Positions 1-11,552 of a DNA stretch of 58,006 bases are shown here, one piece after another. Position numbers and translations under genes: made by a program. The notes under the pieces were generated by a model, which was given only the letters and a program-made list of their open reading frames with translations, ran no database searches and had not been told where the DNA came from. The DNA is from Methanobrevibacter sp. Its GTDB lineage: Archaea > Methanobacteriota > Methanobacteria > Methanobacteriales > Methanobacteriaceae. How positions within the stretch are numbered: the stretch's first letter is position 1; every line of letters starts with the position of its first letter. Location of the stretch: assembly GCF_017427765.1 (NCBI RefSeq), contig NZ_JAFRSC010000017.1:1-58006 (forward strand), given 5' to 3'.

Positions 1-72
1 TCTAAATTCGTTCGACTTGCATGGCTTAATCGAATCCCAATAGCAGTAACATCTGCCAGGATCAAACAGAAT
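1..72 (-). rRNA. 16S ribosomal RNA, 5' end only (partial)
   Basis: Read on the minus strand, the first bases match the start of an archaeal small-subunit rRNA: the TTTGATCCTGGCAG motif is followed by the segment ending in AAGCCATGCAAGTCGAACGA. Only about 70 nucleotides of the gene lie in the window; the rest runs off the left edge. The mature 5' end is placed near 72 by similarity to other archaeal 16S genes and could be off by a few bases. Confidence 0.93.
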
Positions 73-1679
<1,607 letters not shown>

Positions 1680-1682
1680 ACT

Positions 1683-1711
1683 TGCTTACTTTTTCTTTTT
1701 TTATTTTTTTA
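1683..1711 (+). terminator. T-rich terminator after mer
   Basis: Successive oligo-T runs directly after the mer stop codon, without a strong hairpin. This is the usual intrinsic termination signal in archaea. Confidence 0.55.
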
Positions 1712-1815
1712 AACCAGTATACACAACTTATTAACAAACTATTTTTCAACAACAATTTTAATTATTAAAAAATCCTATTATATAATATTATAATTATTAT
1801 ATTGCAGGTATTATA

Positions 1816-2898
1816 ATGGAAATTGAAAATTTATGTAAAGATATTAGACAAAGAGCTTTTGAGCGAAAAGATCCAAAAACTCCACAGCAAGTTGGAGCGA
1901 GTTGGTATAATGATGATTTAACTTACGACGGTGTTTCAAAAACATTATTTATCATATTACCTACTCCAGGATGTGCTTGGGCACTTGGAGACAGCGGCGG
2001 ATGCACAATGTGCAGCTATGTTTCAGATTGTACCTTAGAACCAATCGATACAGAAACCATTTTAGAAATATTCAACCAGCATCTCGAAAGGCACCCCATA
2101 GCTGAAGAGGACAAAATTTCAGTAAAACTGTTTGCTTCAGGAAGTTTTTTAAATCCTTATGAACTTCCAAAGGATGCCCGTGATGAAATTCTAAAAACAT
2201 TGGTTAATTTAGGCAATGTTACCGAGATAATTGTTGAATCAAGACCGGAATATGTTAAGGAAGATGTTTTGGATGAAATTTTTGAAATCATTGGTGACAC
2301 ATTATTTGAAGTCAGCATCGGTCTTGAAACATCCGACGATTATACCCGTCTTAAAAAAATCAACAAAGGTTTTACCCGCCAGGACTTTGAAGATGCTGTT
2401 AAACTAATGCAAAATCTAAAAGAAACTAAAGGATACAATTTAAAATCAAAAGCATATATCTTTGTAAAACCAATTCTAGTATCTGAAAAGCAAGCCATTG
2501 AAGAAGCAATAGAAACTGCAAGATATTGCGATTCCATTGGAGTAAACAGACTTTCATTTTGTCCTGCAACAATACATGGCGGAACTGTCATTGAAAGGTT
2601 TTGGAGAAAGGGAGCATATCAGCCACCTTGGATTTGGTCATGCATTGAAATTATAAATACAGTTAGGAAAGAAATTGATATGCCTGCACTTCTAGATACC
2701 TCTGGTTTCGGTTCAAGACGTGGACCATATAACTGTAAAAAATGCAATAAAGACTTGAAACATATGATAATAGCCAACAATTTAACTCAAAAGCCGATTG
2801 AATATGAATGCGAATGTAAAAATGAATGGTTGGCTGAAATAGAAAATTCAGACATGAACAGCTCAACAGTTGAGATTAAACATATCCCATTATATTAA
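1816..2898 (+). CDS. Archaeosine radical SAM enzyme, RaSEA-like (TIGR01210 family)
   Basis: This radical SAM protein belongs to the Elp3-like family that partners archaeosine synthase ArcS and converts the lysine adduct of preQ0 in tRNA position 15 to archaeosine. The cluster-binding cysteines are C53, C63 and C66 (C-x9-C-x2-C), inside PGCAWALGDSGGCTMCSY, which is the Elp3-type spacing. Near the C terminus CKKC and CEC motifs suggest a zinc site. The length of 360 residues fits. ArcS itself is not in the window. Function is by family; what I see directly is the radical SAM motif and the C-terminal cysteines. Confidence 0.85.
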   Translation: MEIENLCKDIRQRAFERKDPKTPQQVGASWYNDDLTYDGVSKTLFIILPTPGCAWALGDSGGCTMCSYVSDCTLEPIDTETILEIFNQHLERHPIAEEDKISVKLFASGSFLNPYELPKDARDEILKTLVNLGNVTEIIVESRPEYVKEDVLDEIFEIIGDTLFEVSIGLETSDDYTRLKKINKGFTRQDFEDAVKLMQNLKETKGYNLKSKAYIFVKPILVSEKQAIEEAIETARYCDSIGVNRLSFCPATIHGGTVIERFWRKGAYQPPWIWSCIEIINTVRKEIDMPALLDTSGFGSRRGPYNCKKCNKDLKHMIIANNLTQKPIEYECECKNEWLAEIENSDMNSSTVEIKHIPLY

Positions 2899-2935
2899 TA
2901 TAATTAAAGGAATAATAGAATAGTAGGAGGAAAAT

Positions 2936-3418
2936 ATGAAAACTAAATTTGTTAGTTTACTGGCGATACTTCTCGGATTAATAATTATTATATTTCCAGT
3001 ATTGGGACTCATTGGAGTTAGTTCTTTAATAGGTCTTTCAGTATTGTTAATGTCTATTTATTTACTGATTGTTGGAGTAACCATAATAGACTATAACGGT
3101 ACCGGAGCAATAATGGATTTGATTTTGGGACTTCTGTTATTATTCTTGAGTATTGGATTAATATTCAATCCTGCATTACTTGGATTTTTAACAGAAATCA
3201 CATTATATCTTGCAGGAATAATGCTGATTGTTGTTGCAGTGGCATCATTAATCAATAATCGCAGCTCAAGATATGGATTTTATATTGGAATAGCTGGAAT
3301 TATCCTTGGTTTATTATACATAGTGATTGGAACCTACATTTCAAATCCGATAGTTCTTGGTACATTAATCGGAATATGGTTAGTAATCAGTGGTGTTTTA
3401 AAATTAATGGATAGATAA
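2936..3418 (+). CDS. DUF308/HdeD-like membrane protein
   Basis: A 160-residue, very hydrophobic protein with about six predicted membrane segments in paired hairpins and almost no charged residues except at the ends. This matches the small DUF308 (HdeD-like) family, whose molecular role in archaea is unknown. An AGGAGGAAA ribosome binding site sits just before the ATG. It may be co-transcribed with the radical SAM gene 37 bases upstream, but no functional link is evident. Confidence 0.7.
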   Translation: MKTKFVSLLAILLGLIIIIFPVLGLIGVSSLIGLSVLLMSIYLLIVGVTIIDYNGTGAIMDLILGLLLLFLSIGLIFNPALLGFLTEITLYLAGIMLIVVAVASLINNRSSRYGFYIGIAGIILGLLYIVIGTYISNPIVLGTLIGIWLVISGVLKLMDR

Positions 3419-3448
3419 ATCTATCCTACTCTTTTTTTGGTGTTAATA

Positions 3449-4717
3449 TTGATTGGAATAAGTGCAGATTTTGACCCGGTGCATAAAGGTCATGAGGAAT
3501 TAATCAGACAAGCTCACAAGTTAGCTGATGAGGAAAATAAAAAAGTTGTGGTTTATTTAAATAAAGGATTTAGTGCAAATCACGCTCCGTTTTTTGTAAA
3601 TTTCGAAGCCCGCCGTGAAATGGCACTGGCATTAGGAGCAGATGAAGTGAAATCCTTTGAAGGACTTCATCACAGATTAGTTCTATCATATAGCGTTCCA
3701 ATCAGACTCAAGCAGATGATAGATGATGGAGTTACTGACTACATTACCTCAGCAAGCATTCCTCTTTCCGAGATAAAGTCCAAAGCTGAAAAGTTTATAA
3801 GCGAAGGAAACTTTGTCGGAATGCCTAAAAGTTACACCAACCGAAATGAAATCAGATGGTATGCAATTAATGAGTTTCTTGGATCCAAACTTACATATCA
3901 TGTTGTAAAAGAATTCAACAAAGAAAAGTACTCCGGAAGACTTATAAGACAATCCATCATTGACAATGGCATGTTAATTTCAAAAGATGTTGAAAAATTG
4001 CTTCCAAAAACTACAGTTGAGATTCTGCAACGTGAAATTGACGCCGGCAGAGTGCCCGGTGAGAGAAACTGGAATGAAATCTATAAAAGAATGAATACCT
4101 ATTCCAGAGGAAACCTTGAAAAAATAGCTTACCTTAATGGAAATACCATCAATGAAATTATAAAAAGAAGGGTTTATAGAGACCCCGAATCTATATGGGC
4201 TGTTTTTAGAAGATCAGATTATGGACCTGTAATGACAAGACTTGCCATTAGCGCTATCGAAATGGAAGTAACCAAAAAGGAAGTAATGAATTTAATGAAA
4301 AGTTACGAGTCAACTGGAGTGATACCGGATAATCAGAAGGTTCAAAGAGTAATCGACAGGGCATGGTATGTTGCAAGTGAAGGTGAAAAGGGCATAAGTG
4401 CCCGTCAGGCAAATGAAACATTCAGAAGTCAAAAGATAACTGTTGATGCACCTTTAACACTTGAAGCAGGGCTTAACTTAACAAAATTCGAAACAAAAAT
4501 TACAAAAGAAGGTATTAAAACGGATTTGTATGTCGATAAAAACGGCAAGATTTCTGTTCAGTTTAAAAGTGAAGGCAAAAAGATAAAAACAAACTTAAGG
4601 CTTCCGGCAGTGGAAGTGACCTATTTAAGATACATTATGGATTCCCACTTTATACCAGTAAGCGGAAGCATAAAAAAAGCCAAAAAAGGGTTTAAGGTCA
4701 AAGTAGTTATCGGTTAA
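3449..4717 (+). CDS. Predicted nucleotidyltransferase, TmcAL/COG1323-like
   Basis: The N terminus GISADFDPVHKGHEEL carries the (H/T)xGH motif (HKGH) of the adenylyltransferase fold, in the version used by the YlbM/TmcAL family, which makes acetyl-adenylate and acetylates cytidine 34 of elongator tRNA-Met in bacteria. A conserved S-A-S-I-P segment follows near residue 105. The last 100 residues are an extra lysine-rich region that may bind RNA. I place the start at TTG 3449 because GGTG at 3439-3442 is well spaced; GTG 3440 is an alternative. The 3' end overlaps the convergent gene by 11 bases. The substrate in archaea is not established. Confidence 0.72.
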   Translation: MIGISADFDPVHKGHEELIRQAHKLADEENKKVVVYLNKGFSANHAPFFVNFEARREMALALGADEVKSFEGLHHRLVLSYSVPIRLKQMIDDGVTDYITSASIPLSEIKSKAEKFISEGNFVGMPKSYTNRNEIRWYAINEFLGSKLTYHVVKEFNKEKYSGRLIRQSIIDNGMLISKDVEKLLPKTTVEILQREIDAGRVPGERNWNEIYKRMNTYSRGNLEKIAYLNGNTINEIIKRRVYRDPESIWAVFRRSDYGPVMTRLAISAIEMEVTKKEVMNLMKSYESTGVIPDNQKVQRVIDRAWYVASEGEKGISARQANETFRSQKITVDAPLTLEAGLNLTKFETKITKEGIKTDLYVDKNGKISVQFKSEGKKIKTNLRLPAVEVTYLRYIMDSHFIPVSGSIKKAKKGFKVKVVIG

Positions 4718-5441
4718 GCTTTTTTAATGCTGCCTTAACCATTATTAGCTCTTCATCATCAAAATAATCAATAATCTGGTTTAACTCCTCACTTTTTCTT
4801 TTAGAGTTATCCAAGGTATTATTAATTCTTGAAATTGATTTTTCCCTGAATTCATCGCCTTCAGTTAGTGCCAATATTTCAAAAAATTCATCTTCAAGAT
4901 TGTTTTTTCTGGCAATTTCCGATGATTCAATAAGCAGTGCAGACAATGTCTTGGTGTAACTGCTTCTAAGCAATTTTAAAATAGCTGCATCACCAATATT
5001 GTCGCTTATTTTTTTAGTGGTTATGAACTCATTTAAAAACTGCAAATCATCTGATTTTTTGCCCGCAACATATAATATGGGATTTTCAGAGTCAATTTTT
5101 CCAATAATTGCTCCGTCAACCAAATTTTTAACGCTCCCAGCGATTTCGAAAGTGGTATCTGGAGATATATTATTCAAATCAAGATAAATTCCATCACAAT
5201 ATTTTCCATAATTTTTGGCAACATCCAAAGCGGAACCCGGAGAAGTGGCTGAAATTAAAATATCTGAATTGACAGCAACCTCCTTAAATGAATCAAAAAC
5301 TTCAATATCGGTTTTTTTAATGTGTTCTATTGTTTTAGATGATCTGTTTTCAAAAGATGTGACAAACTGAATATCATCGGATTTGATTAAATTAAAAAGA
5401 TTTTTCGATACTTTTCCAAAACCTATTAAACCTATAATCAT
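4707..5441 (-). CDS. NAD(P)-binding dehydrogenase-like protein (DUF1932-type)
   Basis: A 244-residue protein whose N terminus IIGLIGFGKVSKNL is a Rossmann GxGxxS dinucleotide-binding loop. The middle (ISATSPGSALDVA, then DLNNISP) resembles the 3-hydroxyisobutyrate/6-phosphogluconate dehydrogenase superfamily, and the helical C terminus resembles DUF1932 domains. The substrate is unknown. It is the last gene of the six-gene operon that starts at 9474, 11 bases after the DUF89 gene, and its 3' end overlaps the convergent nucleotidyltransferase. Confidence 0.7.
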   Translation of the reverse strand: MIIGLIGFGKVSKNLFNLIKSDDIQFVTSFENRSSKTIEHIKKTDIEVFDSFKEVAVNSDILISATSPGSALDVAKNYGKYCDGIYLDLNNISPDTTFEIAGSVKNLVDGAIIGKIDSENPILYVAGKKSDDLQFLNEFITTKKISDNIGDAAILKLLRSSYTKTLSALLIESSEIARKNNLEDEFFEILALTEGDEFREKSISRINNTLDNSKRKSEELNQIIDYFDDEELIMVKAALKKLNR

Positions 5442-5452
5442 ATTATCAATAA

Positions 5453-6313
5453 TTATTTTTTAAATAACAGCATATCGTGGAGATTTACCCCAATGTCTCT
5501 TGAAATTGTATTGCATTTCGCACATAACAAAAAGTAGATTTCTTTTGAAGATAAATCTATTTCAGTTAGTCCTTCATAGTTGCCCATACCTTTGGAAATA
5601 ATGAACTTATGGTCGTTGAAAATTTCTCTAAATTCCTCTGAAATCTTACTGTCGACATAACCGACTGTTCCAGCACCAATTTCTACAAGCTCGCCGAACT
5701 CATCAAGACCTGCATCCAAAGCTTCGGCCATGCATGCATCATTTAGAATCGGTTCTGATTTAACTGCAATTGTAATGTCAATACCATATTGCTTAATTTT
5801 TCCAAGAAGCAACTTATCGAAAACGATTTCACCAGTATTGTCCACAAGATATAATACTTTCTTATTTGTCTTAAGTGAATCTTCAAATTCAACAATATCT
5901 TTAACAGTCAAATCCTTTTTTAAGGAATCCTTTATGACGCTTTCAATATCATCATCCAATGTAAATGCACCAAAATCCAGAATATTTCCAATAATAGCTA
6001 TCTTTACATAATTCTCCAGGCTGTCATCTTCATCCAATATCCGTTTAACATCAGGCAGATATTTCAAAGCCAATTCATTGCCCTCAATTTTTTCTCTAAA
6101 ATATGGGTCACTGCAGCCGGTCCTTTCTTTGATAATGGCATGCATTGTAGAACCAGTACTATTTGAATTGGTGCCTTTTTTAAAACATTCACTGAGATAT
6201 TCAAAAATTTCTCGAATTATCTCCATTTTAAGGTCTTCATCATCAGTTGATAAATCAAGAGCTTCTCTAGCCTGTCTTAAAAAGCAAGGCCCACATTCGT
6301 AACTTATTTTCAC
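5453..6313 (-). CDS. DUF89/ARMT1-like metal-dependent phosphatase (COG1578)
   Basis: Members of this family are metal-dependent 'damage-control' phosphatases that hydrolyse unwanted sugar phosphates or modified metabolites. The N terminus has the paired-cysteine segment YECGPCFLRQA. The metal-binding motif VDNTGEIVFDKLL lies near residue 157 and the GMGNYEGL motif near residue 242, with a CAKC pair close to the end. The length of 286 residues is typical of archaeal DUF89. It starts one base after the stop of the upstream ubiquitin-like gene, so the two are surely co-transcribed. The natural substrate is not known. Confidence 0.85.
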   Translation of the reverse strand: MKISYECGPCFLRQAREALDLSTDDEDLKMEIIREIFEYLSECFKKGTNSNSTGSTMHAIIKERTGCSDPYFREKIEGNELALKYLPDVKRILDEDDSLENYVKIAIIGNILDFGAFTLDDDIESVIKDSLKKDLTVKDIVEFEDSLKTNKKVLYLVDNTGEIVFDKLLLGKIKQYGIDITIAVKSEPILNDACMAEALDAGLDEFGELVEIGAGTVGYVDSKISEEFREIFNDHKFIISKGMGNYEGLTEIDLSSKEIYFLLCAKCNTISRDIGVNLHDMLLFKK

Positions 6314-6517
6314 TTAACCACCGTAAATAATCTGAACCAACTGTATTTCATCATTCTCTTCGATTACAGTATCTTCAATTACAAGTTCCCCATTCTGTTT
6401 AGAGACAATTGTTTGAGCAGATAACTCCAAATCATTGAGCAAATCTTTAATAGTATAATTTTCACGAGGAATTTCCTTTTCTTCATTAATGTTTTTATAT
6501 TTTAAAGTAAATGACAT
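6314..6517 (-). CDS. Ubiquitin-like sulfur carrier protein (ThiS/MoaD/TtuB type)
   Basis: A 67-residue beta-grasp protein ending in IIYGG. The terminal Gly-Gly is the site of adenylation and thiocarboxylation in ThiS, MoaD, TtuB and the archaeal SAMPs. It lies four bases after the TtuA/Ncs6-like tRNA thiolase gene, so the likely job is to donate sulfur for 2-thiouridine in tRNA. A role in protein modification (sampylation) or molybdopterin synthesis is also possible. No E1-like enzyme is encoded nearby. Confidence 0.85.
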   Translation of the reverse strand: MSFTLKYKNINEEKEIPRENYTIKDLLNDLELSAQTIVSKQNGELVIEDTVIEENDEIQLVQIIYGG

Positions 6518-6521
6518 ATAA

Positions 6522-7439
6522 TTACACTCCTAACTCTTCTAAAAAGGAACATGCTTTGCAAAGCTCATTTGATGAAGGCTCGCCGCATCTTGCACATCTT
6601 CCATGAGCATAATCCTTTTTAAGTTCCTTTTTCAAAATATTTTTAACTTTATCATAACCTCTAAGTGTGGAATATTTAATGGTCGGATGGCTTTGCGAAA
6701 GCTGGTTAATAACTTCTGAAACTTCACCTCTGAATGACTGCATTGCATACGGACAGCTGTCAAAGTGAACTTCCAAATCCTTTGCAACAACGTAAAGTCC
6801 AATTTCACGCTCCGGAATTTCCCTTAAAGGTTTGATTTTAACTGTGAACTCTTCTGCTTTTGATTCCGTTTTGGCACCCAATTTAGTTAGATTACCAGTA
6901 TTTCCTTCAAGATAATTCATCATAATTGCCTGGACTTCATCATCAAGGTTATGTCCTGTTGCAATCTTTGTGGCATTCATCTCACGAGCGGCCTTGTTAA
7001 TGATGGTGCGTCTGAATACACCGCAGTATGTGCATGATCCCTTATGGTTATCAGTCTGCATTATCTCATCTAGAGTAATTCCATATTCATCTTTAAGGGA
7101 TACCACCTTATGTTCAATGCCCAGCCGTTCGGCATGTCTGACTGCAATATCAACACCGTCCTGACGGTAATTGTCAATTCCTTCATCAACAGTTACAGCA
7201 CAAATGTCTATGATGTTTCGCTCCCTGTAGGAGTTTAAAATTTCTAAAACTGTCACACTGTCCTTTCCGCCTGAAAGTGCTACCAAAACTTTATCTCCCC
7301 TGTCAAGTAACTTTTCTTTTTTAATTGTCCTTTTGACTTTTCTTTCAATAGATTCAATGAAACAGTCTTTGCATAACAATTGTCCTGACTGTTCCTTTTT
7401 GATAATGACTTTGGGATTTCCACATTTACTGCATTGCAT
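6522..7439 (-). CDS. tRNA 2-thiouridine synthetase, TtuA/Ncs6 family
   Basis: This PP-loop ATPase adenylates tRNA uridine for thiolation. An N-terminal zinc site (CSKC and CKDC within the first 26 residues) is followed by the ATP-binding PP-loop [10 protein letters not shown] near residue 50. The CTYCGVFRR segment and C226 in FDSCPYAMQ supply the cysteines expected to hold the catalytic 4Fe-4S cluster. A second zinc site (CARC and CKAC) closes the protein. The length of 305 residues is normal for the TIGR00269 family. It is next to a Gly-Gly-ending sulfur carrier, which supports the TtuA-TtuB pairing. Confidence 0.9.
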   Translation of the reverse strand: MQCSKCGNPKVIIKKEQSGQLLCKDCFIESIERKVKRTIKKEKLLDRGDKVLVALSGGKDSVTVLEILNSYRERNIIDICAVTVDEGIDNYRQDGVDIAVRHAERLGIEHKVVSLKDEYGITLDEIMQTDNHKGSCTYCGVFRRTIINKAAREMNATKIATGHNLDDEVQAIMMNYLEGNTGNLTKLGAKTESKAEEFTVKIKPLREIPEREIGLYVVAKDLEVHFDSCPYAMQSFRGEVSEVINQLSQSHPTIKYSTLRGYDKVKNILKKELKKDYAHGRCARCGEPSSNELCKACSFLEELGV

Positions 7440-7448
7440 ATTTTCTAC

Positions 7449-8603
7449 CTACATCTGTTCTACAAACCTTGCCAACTGGTTTAGGGTGTTGACCTCAAAA
7501 ACCTGTGCTCCCGCATCCCTATACAGTGAAACACAACTGTCAACTACATCCCATTTATTTCTGTCTTCGGGATTTAGAATAATAACCTTTTTTGAATCTC
7601 TTACCATTTCTTCAACGAGCTCCACACTTGCAGGAATTCCTTTAACTTTTGGGCCTGCCCAATCCCTACAATCAGACAGGATAATTACATAAGACTTATT
7701 GTTAATATTTGCGACCTCCTGAAACTGCTTGAATGCAGAATACATGTCTGAGGTACCGTGGACCATCATGTTTTTAACACGCATATCCTTAACTTTTACA
7801 AATGAATCAATCAAGTATTCTTCCTTTAATGCTTTGGTAGTTTCAATTACCTTATTGTCAAATTCAAATGTTCTTGAGCGCTTAAAAGCAGTTTGCGCTG
7901 AAAACATCAGCATGAAAAACCAACTACTGATCCATTCACAGGACCCGCTGATGTCATTTAAAAACAAATGCTCATTCTTGTGAGGTCTTGGCTTTGCCTT
8001 TACAAGCTCAAACGGCACTCCACCATATTTCAAATTGGCTCTGATAGTCCTTCTGATATCGATTTTATTTGAATGGGTTTGAACCTTTCTTCTTGAACGT
8101 TTATTTGCAATTTTTTTACCTAATCTCTGACATATTTCAAGCATCCGAGGGTCAAATCTATTCAGTTTGGTTAAGTCCTTATTCATCAGCTCGCCGTCAC
8201 GCTCAAGCTGTTTGACTTCATCCAAAAGAGGCTGGCCTGAAAGCATTTTTATTTTTTCATTTTCAGCCTTTTCCTTATTGATTTTTTGGAAAGTGTTGTT
8301 CTGTTTTTTAATAATGTATTTGTTGGATTTTGGACCCCTACCCCTATAGGCCTTATTGAGTTCTGATTGAATATCATTTTCCTTTTCAGGTTCTGTTTTG
8401 AAAATTTGTTCAAAAATCTTATTGAATTTGGGAATGTCATATCTGTCTTTAACATAAATAGCCATTAAGGCAGTTTTTAAAAGCTGCCTGTCATCTTCGC
8501 CAAAATCATTATATATTTTAACAGCGGACTGTGTGCTTCTTATACTTACCGGCAGCCCTTCACTTCTAAGCTGAGAGGATAAAGTTGCAATTTTTGAAAT
8601 CAT
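7449..8603 (-). CDS. VWA domain protein, CoxE-like, MoxR partner
   Basis: A 384-residue protein with a lysine/arginine-rich N-terminal half and a C-terminal von Willebrand A domain. The MIDAS metal site DISGSCEW (D-x-S-x-S) lies near residue 218, and IILSDCRDW carries the later MIDAS aspartate. CoxE-like VWA proteins work with MoxR AAA+ ATPases to insert metals or remodel target proteins, and the MoxR gene lies immediately upstream with one base between. The client is unknown; the operon suggests the tRNA thiolation system or the DUF89 enzyme, but that is inference. Confidence 0.85.
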   Translation of the reverse strand: MISKIATLSSQLRSEGLPVSIRSTQSAVKIYNDFGEDDRQLLKTALMAIYVKDRYDIPKFNKIFEQIFKTEPEKENDIQSELNKAYRGRGPKSNKYIIKKQNNTFQKINKEKAENEKIKMLSGQPLLDEVKQLERDGELMNKDLTKLNRFDPRMLEICQRLGKKIANKRSRRKVQTHSNKIDIRRTIRANLKYGGVPFELVKAKPRPHKNEHLFLNDISGSCEWISSWFFMLMFSAQTAFKRSRTFEFDNKVIETTKALKEEYLIDSFVKVKDMRVKNMMVHGTSDMYSAFKQFQEVANINNKSYVIILSDCRDWAGPKVKGIPASVELVEEMVRDSKKVIILNPEDRNKWDVVDSCVSLYRDAGAQVFEVNTLNQLARFVEQM

Positions 8604-8604
8604 A

Positions 8605-9474
8605 TTATCTTTTGTTTAAAACATCCTTAATAACACGTTTTTTATCGCTTTCAGTTTTAATAGCTACACCAATACTACTTTCTAAAGACTCATCCATGTT
8701 TTTAGTACCTAAATTGGTTACAGATTTAACCCAATCTACAGTTCCCCTAACTGAAGGTTTTTTCATTAAATTAAGGTTACGTATCTCATGAACCAATTTT
8801 ACAACTACAGAAACAACTTCATCATCCGCTTCAGGTATTTTTGATTTGACGATTTCAATTTCCCTTTCAATGCTCGGATATGGAATATATAAAAATAGAC
8901 ATCTGTCTTTGGTTTCATCAAGAAGGGATCTCTGTGAATTTGAAGTTAAAATTACAATCAAATCGTTTTGAAGCTGAAATGTTCCCAAATCATTGATGGT
9001 GATTTCCTGTTCACCCAACGCCTGAAGTAAAAAACTTTCAACTTCCTCATCAGCCTTATCAATTTCATCAATTAACAATACAGAATCATTCTGGTTTAAA
9101 AATGCATTAAGAAGCGGCCTTCTGATAAAGTATTCCTCATCAAATATCTTTTCTTCAGTGTTTGATTCATTTCTGGCGGCTTCGAGATGCAATAGTTGTT
9201 TTTGATAATTCCATTCGCCGACAATTTGTTCAAATGTAATTCCTTCATAACATTGAATCCTGAAGAAATCTCTTTCAAATGATTTTGCAATTACTTTCGC
9301 AAGCTCTGTTTTACCAACACCCGGCGGACCTTCAATAAGCATAGGTTTTCCTAAAAGTAATGATAAATAAACTGTTGTGGATATTTCATTATTTGAAACA
9401 TAATCAGAACTTAAAAGTAATTTATCAATGTCTTTTATTGAAATGTTTTCTGTTTGCAAACTTTTACCTTCCAT
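8605..9474 (-). CDS. MoxR-family AAA+ ATPase
   Basis: A 289-residue AAA+ chaperone-like ATPase. Walker A is [10 protein letters not shown] near residue 45, Walker B is [10 protein letters not shown] near residue 110, and sensor 1 is VILTSNS. MoxR proteins act with a VWA partner in assembly or activation of target complexes. It is the first gene of a minus-strand operon running to 4707, with a promoter in the AT-rich 9475-9545 region that it shares divergently with the gene at 9583. Confidence 0.9.
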   Translation of the reverse strand: MEGKSLQTENISIKDIDKLLLSSDYVSNNEISTTVYLSLLLGKPMLIEGPPGVGKTELAKVIAKSFERDFFRIQCYEGITFEQIVGEWNYQKQLLHLEAARNESNTEEKIFDEEYFIRRPLLNAFLNQNDSVLLIDEIDKADEEVESFLLQALGEQEITINDLGTFQLQNDLIVILTSNSQRSLLDETKDRCLFLYIPYPSIEREIEIVKSKIPEADDEVVSVVVKLVHEIRNLNLMKKPSVRGTVDWVKSVTNLGTKNMDESLESSIGVAIKTESDKKRVIKDVLNKR

Positions 9475-9488
9475 AATTTTTATCGATA

Positions 9489-9538
9489 AATATAATTTAT
9501 TATAATTAAATATAAGATTTATGTAACTATTTATATAT
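9489..9538. promoter_or_regulatory. Divergent promoter region of the MoxR operon and the Ser-rich protein gene
   Basis: TATTTATATA at 9529-9538 is a plausible box A for the plus-strand gene at 9583. On the minus strand, the TTATATTTAT-like sequence around 9489-9500 could serve the MoxR operon. Both are predictions by position and base composition only. Confidence 0.4.
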
Positions 9539-9582
9539 TATTTAATAAGTAATATAATATTAATCAAGGAGGTTAAAAAAAT

Positions 9583-9948
9583 ATGGAAACTGATAATGCA
9601 ATCATAATAATTCTATTGATTCTTATTGTATTGGCGTTAGGAGCATATTTAGTTATAACCGGAACTGGACTTACATTAATGCATAATGATTCTCCGGTTG
9701 TAAATAATACTACCTATACAAATAATACATCATTAAACGATTCTTCAACAAATACAACAACCAGCCATGATACTGGAGCTTATGCACCAACTTCATCCGA
9801 AAGTAGTGTCAGCAGTTCAAGCTCTAGTTCGTCCGTTTCCCAGGATAGTTCGCAGAGCAGTCAATCACAGGTAGATAGTGGAAGTCAATCACAAAGTCCT
9901 CAAGCCGGACAAGCTGAAGGAACTTATGACCCTTCGGACTTTAATTAA
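9583..9948 (+). CDS. Membrane-anchored Ser/Thr-rich protein
   Basis: A 121-residue protein of no recognised family. Residues 7-29 form one hydrophobic membrane segment (AIIIILLILIVLALGAYLV), with a short acidic N terminus. The rest is low complexity, rich in Ser, Thr, Asn and Gln, with repeated NNT and SSS tracts, so it is probably outside the cell, disordered and possibly glycosylated. A strong AAGGAGGT ribosome binding site sits 9 bases before the ATG. It stands alone between convergent and divergent neighbours. Confidence 0.7.
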   Translation: METDNAIIIILLILIVLALGAYLVITGTGLTLMHNDSPVVNNTTYTNNTSLNDSSTNTTTSHDTGAYAPTSSESSVSSSSSSSSVSQDSSQSSQSQVDSGSQSQSPQAGQAEGTYDPSDFN

Positions 9949-9950
9949 AA

Positions 9951-11552
9951 CTAATTTTTAAATTCATCAGGATTTTTGAACAATTCAAAATCCTGAACAT
10001 ATTCTTTTCCAGTAATCATCGCTATTTCTGCTTTTTGCAATTCGGAACCCAGATATGCTGCATGTTCCATACGAGTTACCAGTTCTTTTGTTATAATTTC
10101 TTCATAAACTTCTTTAGCTGTTTGACCTACAATAACCAGATCTGCCTGATTTTTCTTAAAATGAGTTGCAATAATCTTACTGTCCTTTACAGTTGTTCCA
10201 TAATCAACGCTAATTTTGAAACTGCCCGCCTTATCCCTTATGAATTTTAAAGGCTTTTGAAGTCGGGTTTCTTCAACGCCGTCCCGTTCATTTAAGATGA
10301 TGTCATTTCTTTTGTGTTTATCTTTAAATGCAACAAGATTTATTCCCAAATCCTTTGGAATTGATTTTCTGTGTTTTGCTAAAAACATCATTTTCGATGC
10401 AGTTGAAAGCTCATAAACACTGCCTCTTGTTTTTCCACTTTCTTCAGGAGTAAATAATATACTAACACCCAGTTCCATGCCTATTCCTGCCAAAAGGACA
10501 TTGACTCCTCCAGAATCAGCATCCATCAGCTCAGTTACATTTCCCACACCAAAAAACATTGGGGCAGGATTAACCTTATGAAAATCATGACAAGCGATGA
10601 TGGACTCGACAATGCTTGAACTGTTTACCGGATCTAAAATTAAATCTGCAACATATTCCAAACCTTCAGTATCCTTAATTAGCTGATGCATAGCTTCAAC
10701 CCTTTCAGCAGGAGTTTTTGGAGATATTCCCTGTGTGAAATTTGTTGGAAGCAATACTGCAGGAATTCCTTTTTCTTTTAATATATCCTGAACCTCCCCA
10801 TTATTTCCCAAATCCAGACTTAAAACAAAATCAATTCCATTTTCAGCTGCGACTTTAATTTCATTGGCATTTAATGTATCTATACTTAATGGCCTATCGC
10901 CCACGATTGGTCTTAATGTTTCGATTAATTCAGGAATTTTATCCGAAAAGTCTTCTCCAGCAGCCATTCCAATATCAATCATATCTGCACCGGAGTCAAC
11001 GAAATATTGACATTTATTAATCAAAGCTTCTTTTGATAAAAATGGAGCATTTGCAATTTCTGAAAGCACTCTCATCGGAAAATCCTCACCTACCGGCAGA
11101 TTTCTTATTAGAATATTATTGGGTTTTTTAAGCAGCTCTTTAATGTTTTCCTCATCATTTTCAAAATCTTCAATGAATTTAAAAGCCTCTTTTCTTTTTT
11201 CTTCTTCAATCAGTTTATCTGCAGGCTTATCTTCTGATAAAGTAATATCATCTATTAGATTCAATACCATTGCAAGGTCTGCTCCGTCAGTCGAACCTTT
11301 AAATGTCGGAATCCCCAACTCTTTAGTGATTTCCCTTGTGCCTTTTTTAATCAATCCCGGAACTAAAATCAAATCTATATCATCCAATTTATCTGAAAAA
11401 TGAGTTTTAACTTCTTTAATGATTTGCCTAGGAGTTAGAAATGCTGCAACCTGGGTTTCGGCAACATGTACAATAATATTTTCTTTTGAATCGGCAACCA
11501 CTTCCTTAATTAATGGGTATGCCAAGTTACCTGTAATAATCAAAACGTTCAT
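9951..11552 (-). CDS. Dihydropteroate synthase-like pterin-binding protein (TIGR00284/DUF6513)
   Basis: A 533-residue protein with an N-terminal domain of about 150 residues (DUF6513-type) and a central TIM-barrel related to dihydropteroate synthase: [15 protein letters not shown] and [13 protein letters not shown] resemble DHPS phosphate and pterin loops. The C-terminal part is specific to methanogens. This family occurs widely in methanogens, where the pterin made is methanopterin, so a role in H4MPT synthesis is plausible but I cannot assign the step. It is a single gene, with its own upstream intergenic region at 11553-11760. Confidence 0.75.
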   Translation of the reverse strand: MNVLIITGNLAYPLIKEVVADSKENIIVHVAETQVAAFLTPRQIIKEVKTHFSDKLDDIDLILVPGLIKKGTREITKELGIPTFKGSTDGADLAMVLNLIDDITLSEDKPADKLIEEEKRKEAFKFIEDFENDEENIKELLKKPNNILIRNLPVGEDFPMRVLSEIANAPFLSKEALINKCQYFVDSGADMIDIGMAAGEDFSDKIPELIETLRPIVGDRPLSIDTLNANEIKVAAENGIDFVLSLDLGNNGEVQDILKEKGIPAVLLPTNFTQGISPKTPAERVEAMHQLIKDTEGLEYVADLILDPVNSSSIVESIIACHDFHKVNPAPMFFGVGNVTELMDADSGGVNVLLAGIGMELGVSILFTPEESGKTRGSVYELSTASKMMFLAKHRKSIPKDLGINLVAFKDKHKRNDIILNERDGVEETRLQKPLKFIRDKAGSFKISVDYGTTVKDSKIIATHFKKNQADLVIVGQTAKEVYEEIITKELVTRMEHAAYLGSELQKAEIAMITGKEYVQDFELFKNPDEFKN

